From the NCBI GenBank assembly GCA_019056595.1, contig CP036163.1:2046001-2110000 (forward strand): a stretch of DNA of 64,000 bases, written 5' to 3'. Below are positions 1 through 8,386 of the stretch, piece after piece (position 1 is the stretch's first letter; the number at the start of each line of letters is the position of its first letter). Both the position numbers and the translations under genes were made by a program. A model generated the notes under the pieces. It had not been told where the DNA came from and did no database searches. It saw nothing but the letters and a program-made list of their open reading frames with translations. The DNA comes from Pectobacterium atrosepticum (GTDB lineage: Bacteria; Pseudomonadota; Gammaproteobacteria; Enterobacterales; Enterobacteriaceae).

Positions 1-22
1 CATACGGCTTACTGAGGAATTT

Positions 23-580
23 ATGGCAACGTATCACTTCTCTCTCACGCTATCGGGCGTTTGTGCAGACACCGCAGGACTAGAAGATGCACTTTTTGCC
101 AGCGGCTGCGACGATGCTCTGATCTGCTTCTATGGCAACGCCGTCTATCTCGAATTTGATCGAGAAAGCCCGCATTTTTCTACCGCAGTCATCAGCGCTA
201 TTCATGATATTGAGTCCGCAGATATTCAGGCAAGAGTCCACTCCGTCGATGCGGCCTGGGTTGGGATTAGTGACATCGCCGCCTTAGCCGCGCTGTCGCG
301 TCAAGCCATTGCGCTTCTAAAAGATGGAAAACGTGGCGCAGGCGATTTCCCCTCTCCGGTTCAACGCTTACGCGGTACATCGCCGCTATGGGAGTGGAGT
401 GATGTCGCCGACTGGCTAGCCAAACAAAAAAAAATACCACAGGAATTGGCCGACAACGCTCGGCAGCTTGCCACGATTAATCTGGCCTTGCAGATACGCA
501 ATGCACACCAGCAGGACGAATTGGCGCGTTATTGTGCATTGCTCAGCGAGGGTAAACCATTACGTGAAAACTACCGCTGA
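23..580 (+). CDS. Unassigned protein with a predicted helix-turn-helix region
   Basis: I do not recognise this 185-residue protein by name. Residues 1-75 look like a small alternating alpha/beta domain (YHFSLTLSGV, then a strand-like ALICFYGNAVYLEF). Residues 80-135 read like a DNA-binding helix-turn-helix of the AlpA/MerR type: GISDIAALAALSRQAIALLK is followed by a segment ending in WEWSDVADWL, where such proteins often carry a short wing. The C-terminal 50 residues are helical. There is no signal peptide or membrane segment, so it is probably cytosolic. A GAGG-type ribosome site lies about 7 bases before the ATG. An in-frame stop at 13-15 could be the end of an upstream gene that may be a partner, such as the toxin of a toxin-antitoxin pair, but that gene is outside the window. 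In E. coli, as I recall, the sugar exporter gene setA lies beside sgrS instead. DNA binding is inferred only. Confidence 0.75.
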   Translation: MATYHFSLTLSGVCADTAGLEDALFASGCDDALICFYGNAVYLEFDRESPHFSTAVISAIHDIESADIQARVHSVDAAWVGISDIAALAALSRQAIALLKDGKRGAGDFPSPVQRLRGTSPLWEWSDVADWLAKQKKIPQELADNARQLATINLALQIRNAHQQDELARYCALLSEGKPLRENYR

Positions 581-639
581 TATCTCCTTAGGGTAAACCA
601 TCAGCGACAACTCAAACGCGGTAAGCAGATCTGCACCAT

Positions 640-669
640 AAAAAAAACCAGCGAGAAAACTCGCTGGTT
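640..669 (-). terminator. SgrS intrinsic terminator
   Basis: Read on the minus strand, AACCAGCGA pairs with TCGCTGGTT (plus 646-654 and 661-669) around a short loop, followed by eight T residues (640-647). The U-tail is also the expected Hfq-binding site of SgrS. Confidence 0.9.
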
Positions 670-712
670 GGTGAAACATCACCATTACTCAGAATACATT
701 TCCTCGCACCAC

Positions 713-877
713 CTAGAGCCAATGACGGTATTCGTCGTCGGACATTTCGTTCAGGTGCCACTGCGTCGCCTGCTGCAATAATGCAACGCGCTGTTGGGTA
801 GACATCCATCGCAACCACTTCACTTTACAGGTCGATAAGTAGGTTCGATAGAACTGGGACAAACGGGAAATTGTCAT
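713..877 (-). CDS. sgrT: SgrT, small inhibitor of the glucose PTS permease, encoded inside SgrS
   Basis: This 54-residue peptide is read from the SgrS RNA. E. coli SgrT (43 residues) binds the glucose permease PtsG and blocks glucose uptake. The match to what I recall of E. coli SgrT is a spaced pattern: FYRTY, then KVKWLRW, then QQR, then an LLQQ..QW helix. The ATG at 877 has a strong ribosome site, GAGGAGG, ending 6 bases upstream. The peptide is about 11 residues longer than the E. coli one, with extra residues at both ends, including an acidic and aromatic tail (SDDEYRHWL). The Shine-Dalgarno sequence is better than I would expect for a weakly translated regulatory RNA, so the peptide function may be prominent here. 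Confidence 0.85.
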   Translation of the reverse strand: MTISRLSQFYRTYLSTCKVKWLRWMSTQQRVALLQQATQWHLNEMSDDEYRHWL

Positions 878-967
878 GAGCCACCTCCTCTCTTTCCTTG
901 TTAGAAAGTATCGACGTAATATAGGGAAAGATAAATTGATGACTTTAGTGCAGGGAGTTCCTCTTTT

Positions 968-2626
968 ATGTCTTCTCCTCGATTGCAACAACAGTTCATC
1001 CGTCTGTGGCAACACTTTCAGGGACAAACCACCGACACCACGCTGCAAGAGCTGACGGGGGTGCTGAACTGCTCACGCCGCCATATCCGCTCGTTATTGA
1101 ACGCGATGCAGCTGGAAGGCTGGCTCATCTGGCAGGCAGAAGCCGGAAGAGGAAAACGTTCGCAGCTCTCCTTTGTGTATACCGGATTAGCGCTACAGCA
1201 ACAGCGTGCCGAGGATCTGCTAGAACAGGATCGTATTGAGCAACTGGTGCAGTTGGTCGGTGACAAAGAAGCGGTGCGCCAGATGCTACTCTCCCACCTT
1301 GGCCGGAGTTTCCGGCAAGGAAAGCACATTCTGCGCATCCTCTATTACCGCCCATTACGCAATTTGCTGCCCAGTTCGGCACTGCGGCGCTCAGAAATGC
1401 ATATTGCGCGACAAATTTTTAGCGGCCTGACCAATATAAATGAGGAAAATGGGGAACTAAAACCCGACCTGGCTCATCACTGGCAGATGCTAGCACCGCT
1501 GCACTGGCGCTTTTATCTGCGGCCGGCTATCCGTTTCCATCACGGTCGTGAACTCACGATGGACGACATCACCACATCATTATCACGGCTCATTCCGCTT
1601 CCACTCTTCTCCCATATTGAAGCGGTGAATTCACCGATGCCGTTTGTGATTGATATCCGGCTGAGTAGCCCAGATAAATGGCTGCCGTGGCTCCTGGCCA
1701 GCGTGCACGCCATGATTCTGCCGCAGGAGTGGCAAACGCTGCCGAATTTCGCCCAACACCCGATTGGCACCGGGCCTTACGCTGTAGTACGCAATAACAG
1801 CAGCCAGTTGAAGATCCGCGCCTTCGACGACTATTTTGGCTATCGGGCGCTGATTGATGAGGTCAACATTTGGGTCTTGCCGGACGAGCCGGAAGAAATG
1901 CCAGTGTCTGTCCAATTCCAGTCTGATGATTCCCACCATGAACAGCTGGAAAGCCGAATGGAAGAAGGCGGTTATTTCCTGTTATTCGACAAACGATCGC
2001 CGCTGAACCAGCGTCCAGAAGCGCTGCGATGGCTCAGACAGGTATTTAACCCTGTTTCGCTGCTCAGCCACGCCAATACCAGCAACCAGCGCGACTGGTC
2101 ACCCGCCTACAGCCTGCTGCCGCGCTGGCATCACCATCATCCCGATACGCCACAGTCCATTCCCGATGGGCTAACCGACGTCACGCTCACGTTCTATCAG
2201 GAACACCCAGAGTACCGGATATTAAGCGAGATTATGCGCACGCTGCTGGCACAACAGGGCGTTACCCTACATCTTCAGACCATCAGTTACGAAGATTGGT
2301 ATCAGGGCAATGCCGAGAGCGATATCTGGTTTGGCAGCCTGAATTGTTATCTGCCGCTCGAATTCTCGCTGTTTGCCATGCTCTATGAGCTGCCACTGGT
2401 GCAACATTGCCTGAATGACGACCTAGATACCGATGCACAGCAGTGGCGTAGCCATACGTTACCAATGGCGGAATGGTGTGAAAAACTCATCAAGAGTGGG
2501 CAGTTGCATCCGTTATTGCATCATTGGCTGCAACTTCAAGGGCAGCGCAGCATGCGCGGCGTCAGGATGAATATGCTGGGCTGGTTTGATTTTAAATCCG
2601 CCTGGTTTGCACCGCCGGAACGCTGA
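968..2626 (+). CDS. sgrR: SgrR, transcriptional activator of sgrS
   Basis: SgrR senses glucose-phosphate stress and activates sgrS. This copy is 552 residues, against 551 in E. coli, and is similar along its whole length. The N-terminal region (1-110) is a winged-helix DNA-binding domain containing [13 protein letters not shown] as the likely recognition helix and the family signature [20 protein letters not shown]. Residues from about 160 to 530 resemble an oligopeptide-binding (SBP type 5) solute-binding domain, thought to bind a sugar phosphate or related effector. The end [16 protein letters not shown] is typical of the family. It is divergent from sgrS with about 60 bases between them, allowing shared or autoregulatory control. 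In E. coli sgrR is followed directly by the thiamine transporter genes; here a two-gene insert separates them. Confidence 0.97.
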   Translation: MSSPRLQQQFIRLWQHFQGQTTDTTLQELTGVLNCSRRHIRSLLNAMQLEGWLIWQAEAGRGKRSQLSFVYTGLALQQQRAEDLLEQDRIEQLVQLVGDKEAVRQMLLSHLGRSFRQGKHILRILYYRPLRNLLPSSALRRSEMHIARQIFSGLTNINEENGELKPDLAHHWQMLAPLHWRFYLRPAIRFHHGRELTMDDITTSLSRLIPLPLFSHIEAVNSPMPFVIDIRLSSPDKWLPWLLASVHAMILPQEWQTLPNFAQHPIGTGPYAVVRNNSSQLKIRAFDDYFGYRALIDEVNIWVLPDEPEEMPVSVQFQSDDSHHEQLESRMEEGGYFLLFDKRSPLNQRPEALRWLRQVFNPVSLLSHANTSNQRDWSPAYSLLPRWHHHHPDTPQSIPDGLTDVTLTFYQEHPEYRILSEIMRTLLAQQGVTLHLQTISYEDWYQGNAESDIWFGSLNCYLPLEFSLFAMLYELPLVQHCLNDDLDTDAQQWRSHTLPMAEWCEKLIKSGQLHPLLHHWLQLQGQRSMRGVRMNMLGWFDFKSAWFAPPER

Positions 2627-2634
2627 TTGCATTA

Positions 2635-2669
2635 GAAAAAAGTGCGGGGCACGTTGAATCGCTCCGCAC
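2635..2669 (-). terminator. Terminator of the NmrA-family gene
   Basis: On the minus strand GTGCGG pairs with CCGCAC (plus 42-47 and 64-69 of 2600) and a run of six T residues follows at 2636-2641. It lies directly after the stop codon of the minus-strand oxidoreductase gene and also faces the end of sgrR. Confidence 0.7.
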
Positions 2670-2677
2670 ATTTCTGC

Positions 2678-3607
2678 CTATTTTTGCAACTGCATCCGTA
2701 AGAAATGCTCGACGTCGACCGTCTCGTAACCATTACGCTCATTGAACGTGCGGGATTTGTCCCACCACATCCCCTCCCCCAAAGCAAACGCGGCCCGGTA
2801 GCGTGCCATTGCGTCATCTGGAGCAACTTTCAGATCCCTGCGCAATTTGTCCAGAGTCCATAGTGTCTTCTCAAAGATCTTCCCTGTGACACGTTCAACG
2901 ACATCAGCAAGTTGCCCGTATGAGATCGTGTCACCTGCCACGTAGACAACCTCATTAACCCATCGTGGTTCGCCCAGCAAGATTTCAGTCGTAAGCCAGC
3001 CAATATCTTCGGGGATCGTCACGGTCACCTTCGTATCCCAACTTCCCAGACCGTGAAGAATTCCGCGATCCAGATCCACTACATCGAAGGCGGGCTCAAA
3101 CAGGAAACTCGTGAACATACCGGTCGAAACAATCACCCATTCGGTGCCCAGCTGGCTACGTAGCAACTGTCTCACGTCATACTGTTCATCAAAAACCGGA
3201 TGGCCGCTTTTTCGACCCACGACGTCATAATCAACACCGAATTGCCAAGGGAAATAGCGCGTGACGTTGGCAGCCAACACTGCTCTGGTTATTTTCATTT
3301 GAGTGCCCGGCCCTGCTACGAATCCCGAACAGTTCAATACCGTCTTATAATTCCTGAAAAGCTCGATCAGAGCGTGTTCATCAGAGGCCAGATCGAACCC
3401 GATAACGTCAACCCCTAGTGCACGGAGTTCGGTCAGTGTTGCCATACCCTGCTCCGACGGATCGTTAATTGTACTTGGCGAGACGAGTACTGTGACCGAC
3501 AACGGCAAGGCTCGCGCACGCGGTGCAAGAGCACGCAATACCGCCATACCGAGTTGCCCTGCGCCAAGTACAAGAATATCTTTCAACGCTGTTCCGCGGT
3601 CATTCAC
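2678..3607 (-). CDS. NmrA/isoflavone-reductase-like NAD(P)-binding protein
   Basis: This 309-residue protein is an atypical short-chain dehydrogenase of the NmrA or aromatic-alcohol-reductase type. The Rossmann dinucleotide motif LVLGAGQLGMAV is at about residues 12-23. A YFPWQFGVDYD segment near 140 is typical of the isoflavone-reductase branch. The substrate cannot be told from sequence. Such proteins either reduce aromatic or aldehyde substrates or sense the NADP redox state. The start is a GTG with an AAGGAG ribosome site 7 bases upstream; an ATG 4 bases downstream is out of frame. It is divergent from a LysR regulator gene 282 bases away, the usual layout of a regulator and its target. 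The pair interrupts the enterobacterial sgrR-thiB order, so it was probably acquired. Confidence 0.85.
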   Translation of the reverse strand: MNDRGTALKDILVLGAGQLGMAVLRALAPRARALPLSVTVLVSPSTINDPSEQGMATLTELRALGVDVIGFDLASDEHALIELFRNYKTVLNCSGFVAGPGTQMKITRAVLAANVTRYFPWQFGVDYDVVGRKSGHPVFDEQYDVRQLLRSQLGTEWVIVSTGMFTSFLFEPAFDVVDLDRGILHGLGSWDTKVTVTIPEDIGWLTTEILLGEPRWVNEVVYVAGDTISYGQLADVVERVTGKIFEKTLWTLDKLRRDLKVAPDDAMARYRAAFALGEGMWWDKSRTFNERNGYETVDVEHFLRMQLQK

Positions 3608-3889
3608 GCTTTAACTCCTTCAAAATTTCAAATTATCTCTATCACAGGGAGTGATGAACACCCCCATGCATTCAGTGTGCTAACATGCCCTTGGTCTGAT
3701 AATACTTGTCAGCACAAGGATATTTAGAGTTCGAGTGTCATGTTATACAAAAATGTGAAGATGATAAGATTCAGCCACATCACTTCATAATTTGAAAAAA
3801 TCAAACGATAAGGTGATATAGCTGCTAATACGGCAGTACGCCTTACACGTCTTATCAACGTTTCATCGCAAATAGGGAGACATCATCGT

Positions 3890-4795
3890 ATGGATCGGTT
3901 TCAGGCCATGGAAACATTTATCCGTGTGGTCGATGCGGGTAGTTTCAAAAAAGCGGCGGAAACCCTGCATGTTCTGCCATCCACCGTCACCCGTAGCATC
4001 AAAGAACTCGAATCACATCTTGGTGCTCGGTTACTTAACCGAACGACGCGAGCACTCAGCATTACGGATGTTGGCCTGCGCTATTACGACAGTTGCAAAG
4101 CGATCTTACGGGATGTGCACGCGGCGGAAAGCGTAACGGCACAGCAAAAGGAGGAACTACAGGGAACGATCAGAATCGGGGCGACACCTTCTCTGGTCAA
4201 AAATTTCCTTATCCCGGCACTACCCGACTTCTGTGAACGTCATCCTGGAATAAGGTTGGACTTCCACCTAGGTGATGCCACTGTGGATATTGTCCAGCAG
4301 GGTATCGATTGTGTCATCAGAACCGGAGAACCGCCGTTATCGCGACTGGTCGCACGGCGACTCGGTACGTTCCAGTGGCATATCTGCGCTTCCCCACGCT
4401 ATCTTGAACAGCATGGACACCCCACAACGGTGGACTCGCTCAAAGAGCATACCGCAGTGGGATATACCCACAGCCGGACAGGTCGTTCAACGAGTTGGGG
4501 GTTTCACGATGAGGCACACACCGTAGCGATTCCGCGAGCAGGACAGATCAGCGTAAATGACACCGATGCGTATGTCGCCGCAGGCGTAGCCGGTCTGGGC
4601 CTACTACGCATTGCCAGCTATATGGTACGCCAGCAACTCTCTGATGGACATCTTGTCAGGCTGCTTCCTGATATCGGATCACCGTTTGAACCTATTTTCA
4701 TCCTCTACCCGCAAAGCCGCCACCTTTCGCCTGCTATCCGCGCCTTTATCGACTGGTGTACCGCGCTAATCGAGAAGGAATCCGTGAAATGGTGA
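3890..4795 (+). CDS. LysR-family transcriptional regulator
   Basis: This is a 301-residue LysR-type regulator. The winged helix-turn-helix is at residues 1-60 (METFIRVVDAGSFKKAAETL, then PSTVTRSIKELESHLGARLL) and the periplasmic-binding-like effector domain is at about 90-290. The branch resembles DhcR/PtxR-like regulators that control a divergent oxidoreductase gene. An AGGGAG ribosome site lies upstream of the ATG. The most likely target is the NmrA-family gene, with the operator in the 282-base divergent spacer, which I inspected without finding a decisive T-N11-A palindrome. The effector is unknown. Confidence 0.9.
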   Translation: MDRFQAMETFIRVVDAGSFKKAAETLHVLPSTVTRSIKELESHLGARLLNRTTRALSITDVGLRYYDSCKAILRDVHAAESVTAQQKEELQGTIRIGATPSLVKNFLIPALPDFCERHPGIRLDFHLGDATVDIVQQGIDCVIRTGEPPLSRLVARRLGTFQWHICASPRYLEQHGHPTTVDSLKEHTAVGYTHSRTGRSTSWGFHDEAHTVAIPRAGQISVNDTDAYVAAGVAGLGLLRIASYMVRQQLSDGHLVRLLPDIGSPFEPIFILYPQSRHLSPAIRAFIDWCTALIEKESVKW

Positions 4796-4851
4796 ATGTC
4801 CACAAACAGAACAACCAAGGTCATTACGTTAAACGAAATTGTGCACGTACT

Positions 4852-4901
4852 GCGGCTGCGGCTGAATGAGCATTCAAATCTGGTTCGCGCCGCCGGAACA
4901 C
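4852..4901 (+). pseudogene. Vestige of the sgrR 3' end
   Basis: TGGTTCGCGCCGCCGGAAC at 4881-4899 matches TGGTTTGCACCGCCGGAAC in the last codons of sgrR (2603-2621) at 17 of 19 positions, and both encode WFAPPE. Upstream, GCGGC..TGAAT at 4852-4868 lines up with GCGGCGTCAGGATGAAT of sgrR (2556-2572), with internal deletions of about 13 and 3 bases between them. It has no start and is too short to be a gene. I read it as a decayed copy of the sgrR terminus left on the far side of the inserted NmrA/LysR pair. Confidence 0.6.
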
Positions 4902-4945
4902 GGAGAGCCTTTCACTGTCCGACTTAACCCTTTACAATGAGCCGT

Positions 4946-5027
4946 TCTCAACGGGGTGCGGAAAATTTTTCGCTGAGAAGATACCCGTCGAACCTGATCC
5001 GGTTAATACCGGCGAAGGGATTTGAGA
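4946..5027 (+). promoter_or_regulatory. TPP riboswitch (THI element)
   Basis: The conserved TPP-riboswitch blocks are present in order: GGGGTGC (4953-4959), GCTGAGAAGATACCC (4972-4986), then GAACCTGATCCGGTTAATAC and GCGAAGGGA (5012-5020). The outer helix P1 can form from TCTCAA (4946-4951) with TTGAGA (5022-5027). It lies 58 bases before the thiB start codon. Family knowledge says that binding of thiamine pyrophosphate lowers expression of the downstream thiBPQ genes, in enterobacteria mostly by blocking translation initiation. Confidence 0.97.
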
Positions 5028-5085
5028 GTGCGGCTTATTGCTGCCTCGAAGTCCTTTGCCACCCTATGATTCTCAGGAGTGCAAA

Positions 5086-6102
5086 GTGTTAAATCAATTA
5101 TTACAGCGTTCAGCCATCGTGCTGAAAACCAGCCTGCCTTGTCTGTTACTGCTCTCAGCATCCGCTTTCGCCAAGCCCGCGCTTACCGTTTATACCTATG
5201 ACTCATTCGCTTCCGAGTGGGGTCCAGGCCCCGTCATCAAGACCGCGTTTGAAAAAGAGTGCGAGTGCGAACTGAATTTCGTCGCGCTGGAGGATGGCGC
5301 GTCGCTGCTGAATCGTCTGCGTATGGAAGGAAAAAATAGCAAAGCGGACGTCATTCTGGGGTTGGACAACAACCTGTTGCAAGCTGCTGAGCAAACCGGC
5401 CTGTTTACGCCACACGGTCAGGACACCAGCACCGTCACGGTGCCGGGCGGCTGGAGCAATAAAACGTTCATCCCTTACGACTACGGCTATTTCGCGTTTG
5501 TGTATAACAAAGACACGCTGAAGAACCCACCGAAAAGCCTGCATGAACTGGTGGACAGCAACGCGCCGTGGAAAGTGATCTATCAGGACCCGCGCACCAG
5601 CACACCGGGACTGGGTCTACTGCTGTGGATGCAGAAAGTGTACGGCAACGATGCACCGCAAGCCTGGCAAAAGTTGGCGAAAAAAACCGTTACCGTCACT
5701 AAAGGCTGGAGCGAAGCCTACGGCCTGTTCCTGAAAGGGGAAGCCGATCTGGTACTGAGCTACACCACGTCACCGGCCTATCACATCATCGAAGAGAAGA
5801 AAGACAACTACGCGGCGGCTACCTTTAGCGAAGGGCATTATCTGCAAATCGAAATCGCCGGACAGTTGGCTTCCAGCAAAAATCCCGAGCTGGCAAAACG
5901 CTTTATGCAGTTCATCCTGAGCCCAACCTTCCAGCAGGCGATCCCCACCACCAACTGGATGTATCCGGCGGTGAAAACCGAACTGCCAGCAGGCTTCGCG
6001 ACGCTCGCGGTTCCTGAAAAAGCCATGCAGTTCAGCGCGCAGGAAGTCGCCGATCAAAGGACGCAGTGGATTCAGGCATGGCAACGCGCCGTCAGCCACT
6101 GA
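5086..6102 (+). CDS. thiB: Thiamine ABC transporter, periplasmic binding protein
   Basis: ThiB (TbpA) captures thiamine, thiamine phosphate and TPP in the periplasm for ThiPQ. From the GTG at 5086, with ribosome site CAGGAG, it has 338 residues against 327 in E. coli. A longer reading frame from 5038 exists but would begin within the riboswitch expression platform, so I prefer 5086. The N-terminus is a signal peptide with a hydrophobic core (SLPCLLLLSASAFA) cleaved after the AFA. The mature protein starts KPALTVYTYDSF, the classical family start. It is the first gene of the thiBPQ operon, controlled by the TPP riboswitch. Confidence 0.96.
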   Translation: MLNQLLQRSAIVLKTSLPCLLLLSASAFAKPALTVYTYDSFASEWGPGPVIKTAFEKECECELNFVALEDGASLLNRLRMEGKNSKADVILGLDNNLLQAAEQTGLFTPHGQDTSTVTVPGGWSNKTFIPYDYGYFAFVYNKDTLKNPPKSLHELVDSNAPWKVIYQDPRTSTPGLGLLLWMQKVYGNDAPQAWQKLAKKTVTVTKGWSEAYGLFLKGEADLVLSYTTSPAYHIIEEKKDNYAAATFSEGHYLQIEIAGQLASSKNPELAKRFMQFILSPTFQQAIPTTNWMYPAVKTELPAGFATLAVPEKAMQFSAQEVADQRTQWIQAWQRAVSH

Positions 6103-7685
6103 TCGGCGGACGTCTGTGGCCAGGGCTACTGGCCACCACGCTGTTAATTTCCGTTGCCGTACTGGCTTTTGGCGCACTGTGGATACAGGCACCAGAAAGC
6201 CAGTGGCGCACGCTATGGCATGACAGCTATCTCTGGCATGTAATTCGGTTTACCTTCTGGCAGGCCTTTCTCTCTGCGCTATTTTCTACCGTTCCGGCGA
6301 TTTTTCTTGCCAGAGCGCTTTATCGACGGCGCTTCCCCGGCCACCGCTGGCTACTGCGCCTGTGCGCAATGACGCTAGTGCTTCCCGTGCTGGTCGCCGT
6401 TTTTGGCCTGCTTAGCATTTATGGCCGACAAGGCTGGCTGGCCTCTGCGCTGGGCTGGTTTGACCTGAAATACACCTTTTCGCCCTATGGATTGCAAGGC
6501 ATTCTGCTGGCACATGTGTTCTTCAATCTGCCGCTGGCAACACGACTGCTGTTGCAGTCACTGGAAGGGATCGCCACCGAGCAGCGTCAGTTAGCCGCCA
6601 ATCTGGGCATGAACAGCTGGCAGCATTTCCGTCTGTTGGAATGGCCTGCCCTGCGCAGGCAAATTTTACCAACCGGCGCGCTGATTTTTATGCTCTGCTT
6701 TGCCAGTTTTGCCACCGTTCTGTCGCTAGGCGGTGGCCCGCAAGCGACCACGATTGAGCTGGCCATCTATCAGGCATTGAGCTTTGATTACGATCCGGCA
6801 CGCGCGGCGCTGTTGGCATTAATTCAGATGGTCTGTTGTCTCGGTTTGGTTCTGTTGAGCCAGAGGTTGGGTAGTATTTTGCCTGTCGGCAGTACGCAGC
6901 AGCTTGCCTGGCGTAACCCGCAGGATAGCGCCTTAAGCCGCCTCACTGACGGCCTTCTGATCGGTGCGCTGTTGCTGCTGGTCGTTCCCCCCTTGCTAGC
7001 CGTGGTCGTTGATGGCGTGAACCGCTCATTGGTTTCCGTGCTGCAACAGCCCGTGCTCTGGCAAACGCTGTTTACCTCGCTACGTATTGCCTTAAGCGCG
7101 GGACTGCTGTGTCTGGTGCTGACCATGATGCTGCTCTGGAGCAGCCGCGAACTCAAGTTACGCCAGAAGCCACTCTACGGGCAGTTGATGAATCTAAGCG
7201 GTATGCTCATCCTCGCCATGCCGGGTATTGTTCTAGCAACGGGTTTTTTCCTGCTGCTGAATAACAGCATCGGGTTGCCGCAATCTCCTTACGTGCTGGT
7301 GGTATTCACGAATGCGTTGATGGCAATCCCGTATGCTATTAAGGTGCTGGAAAACCCCATGCTGGACGTTGCCGAGCGCTACAACCGACTCTGTATTTCA
7401 CTGGATATTCGCGGTTGGCAGCGATTGAAGTTGATCGAACTCGTCGCGCTGAAACAGCCGCTCGCGCAAGCGTTAGCCTTTGCCTGCGTGCTGTCGATCG
7501 GGGATTTTGGCGTTATCGCGCTATTCGGTAATGAGCAGTTCCGCACGCTGCCGTTCTATCTGTACCAGCAAATTGGTTCCTATCGCAGCGCCGACGGCGC
7601 AGTCACGGCACTGTTGTTGATGCTGCTGTGCTTTATGTTATTTACCCTGATTGAGAAACTGGCAGGCCGTCATGATCGCGCTTGA
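6078..7685 (+). CDS. thiP: Thiamine ABC transporter, permease
   Basis: ThiP is the inner-membrane permease of the thiamine importer. From the ATG at 6078 it has 535 residues, against 536 in E. coli, starting [11 protein letters not shown] as in the family. An in-frame ATG at 6066 would add four residues and is less likely. It is a fused double permease with about 12 membrane helices and two copies of the BPD-transporter coupling loop ([10 protein letters not shown] near 185; the second near 440). The start overlaps the end of thiB by 25 bases, indicating translational coupling. Confidence 0.96.
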
Positions 7686-8382
7686 GAAATTGACCTACTT
7701 CTATCAGCACTTACCCATGCGTTTTGATTTTCACGTCAAACCGGGAGAGCGCATCGCTATCCTTGGCCCCAGCGGCGCGGGAAAAAGCACGCTGTTAAAT
7801 CTGGTGGCTGGCTTCCTGATGGCAGACAGTGGCGAATTGAGGCTTAACGGTGAATCTCACCGCGAGACGTCCCCAGCCAAGCGGCCGGTTTCGATTCTGT
7901 TTCAGGAAAATAACCTGTTTCCTCACCTGACGATTGGGCAGAACATCGCACTGGGGCTACACCCCGGCCTACGGCTCAATGCGGCACAGCGCGCAACGCT
8001 GCAGCAGATTGCTGACAGGGTCGGATTAACCGATCTTCTTGATCGTCTGCCCTCGCAGGTGTCCGGTGGACAGCGTCAGCGCGCGGCATTAGCACGCTGT
8101 CTGGTGCGTCACCAGCCCATTCTGCTGTTAGATGAACCGTTCTCGGCACTCGATCCCGCGCTACGTCAGGAAATGCTCGATCTGGTTGAAAGCGTGTGTG
8201 AGGAGCGCAAGTTCACGCTATTGATGGTGTCCCACAATCTGGATGATGCCATGCGGATCGCAAAACGTACGGTACTGATCGTGGACGGGCAGATTTATTA
8301 TGATGGGCCGACTCAGGCGTTACAGGATGGCAGCGCCGATGCTGCCGCCATCCTGGGAATTTCACGCTCGTCTTCCGATTAA
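7672..8382 (+). CDS. thiQ: Thiamine ABC transporter, ATPase
   Basis: ThiQ powers thiamine import. From the ATG at 7672, which overlaps the thiP end by 14 bases, it has 236 residues. It carries Walker A ([11 protein letters not shown]), a Q-loop ([10 protein letters not shown]), the ABC signature ([11 protein letters not shown]), Walker B ([12 protein letters not shown]) and the switch histidine (MVSHNLDD). An in-frame ATG at 7651 inside thiP is possible but would not match the family N-terminus. It is the last gene of the operon. Confidence 0.96.
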
Positions 8383-8386
8383 AGAG

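Larger units (their letters stand above)
640..911 (-). ncRNA. sgrS: SgrS, dual-function glucose-phosphate stress small RNA
   Basis: SgrS pairs, with Hfq, to ptsG and other sugar transporter mRNAs and stops their translation when sugar phosphates accumulate. It lies divergently from its activator gene sgrR, as in enterobacteria generally. On the minus strand the 3' part contains CTGAGTAATGGTG (plus positions 680-692), which closely matches the pairing core of E. coli SgrS as I recall it (CTGAGTATTGGTG). This is followed by a strong terminator stem and a U run that would serve Hfq. The RNA also encodes SgrT at 713-877. The 5' end is estimated from a TATATT -10 candidate at 918-923. No good -35 element is visible, which suits an SgrR-activated promoter. 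The resulting length of about 270 nt exceeds the roughly 227 nt of E. coli SgrS, so the 5' end is uncertain. Confidence 0.85.

Noticed and set aside
1-15. Possible end of an upstream gene (stop at 13-15)
   Set aside because: Only four codons are visible, so it cannot be supported as a feature.
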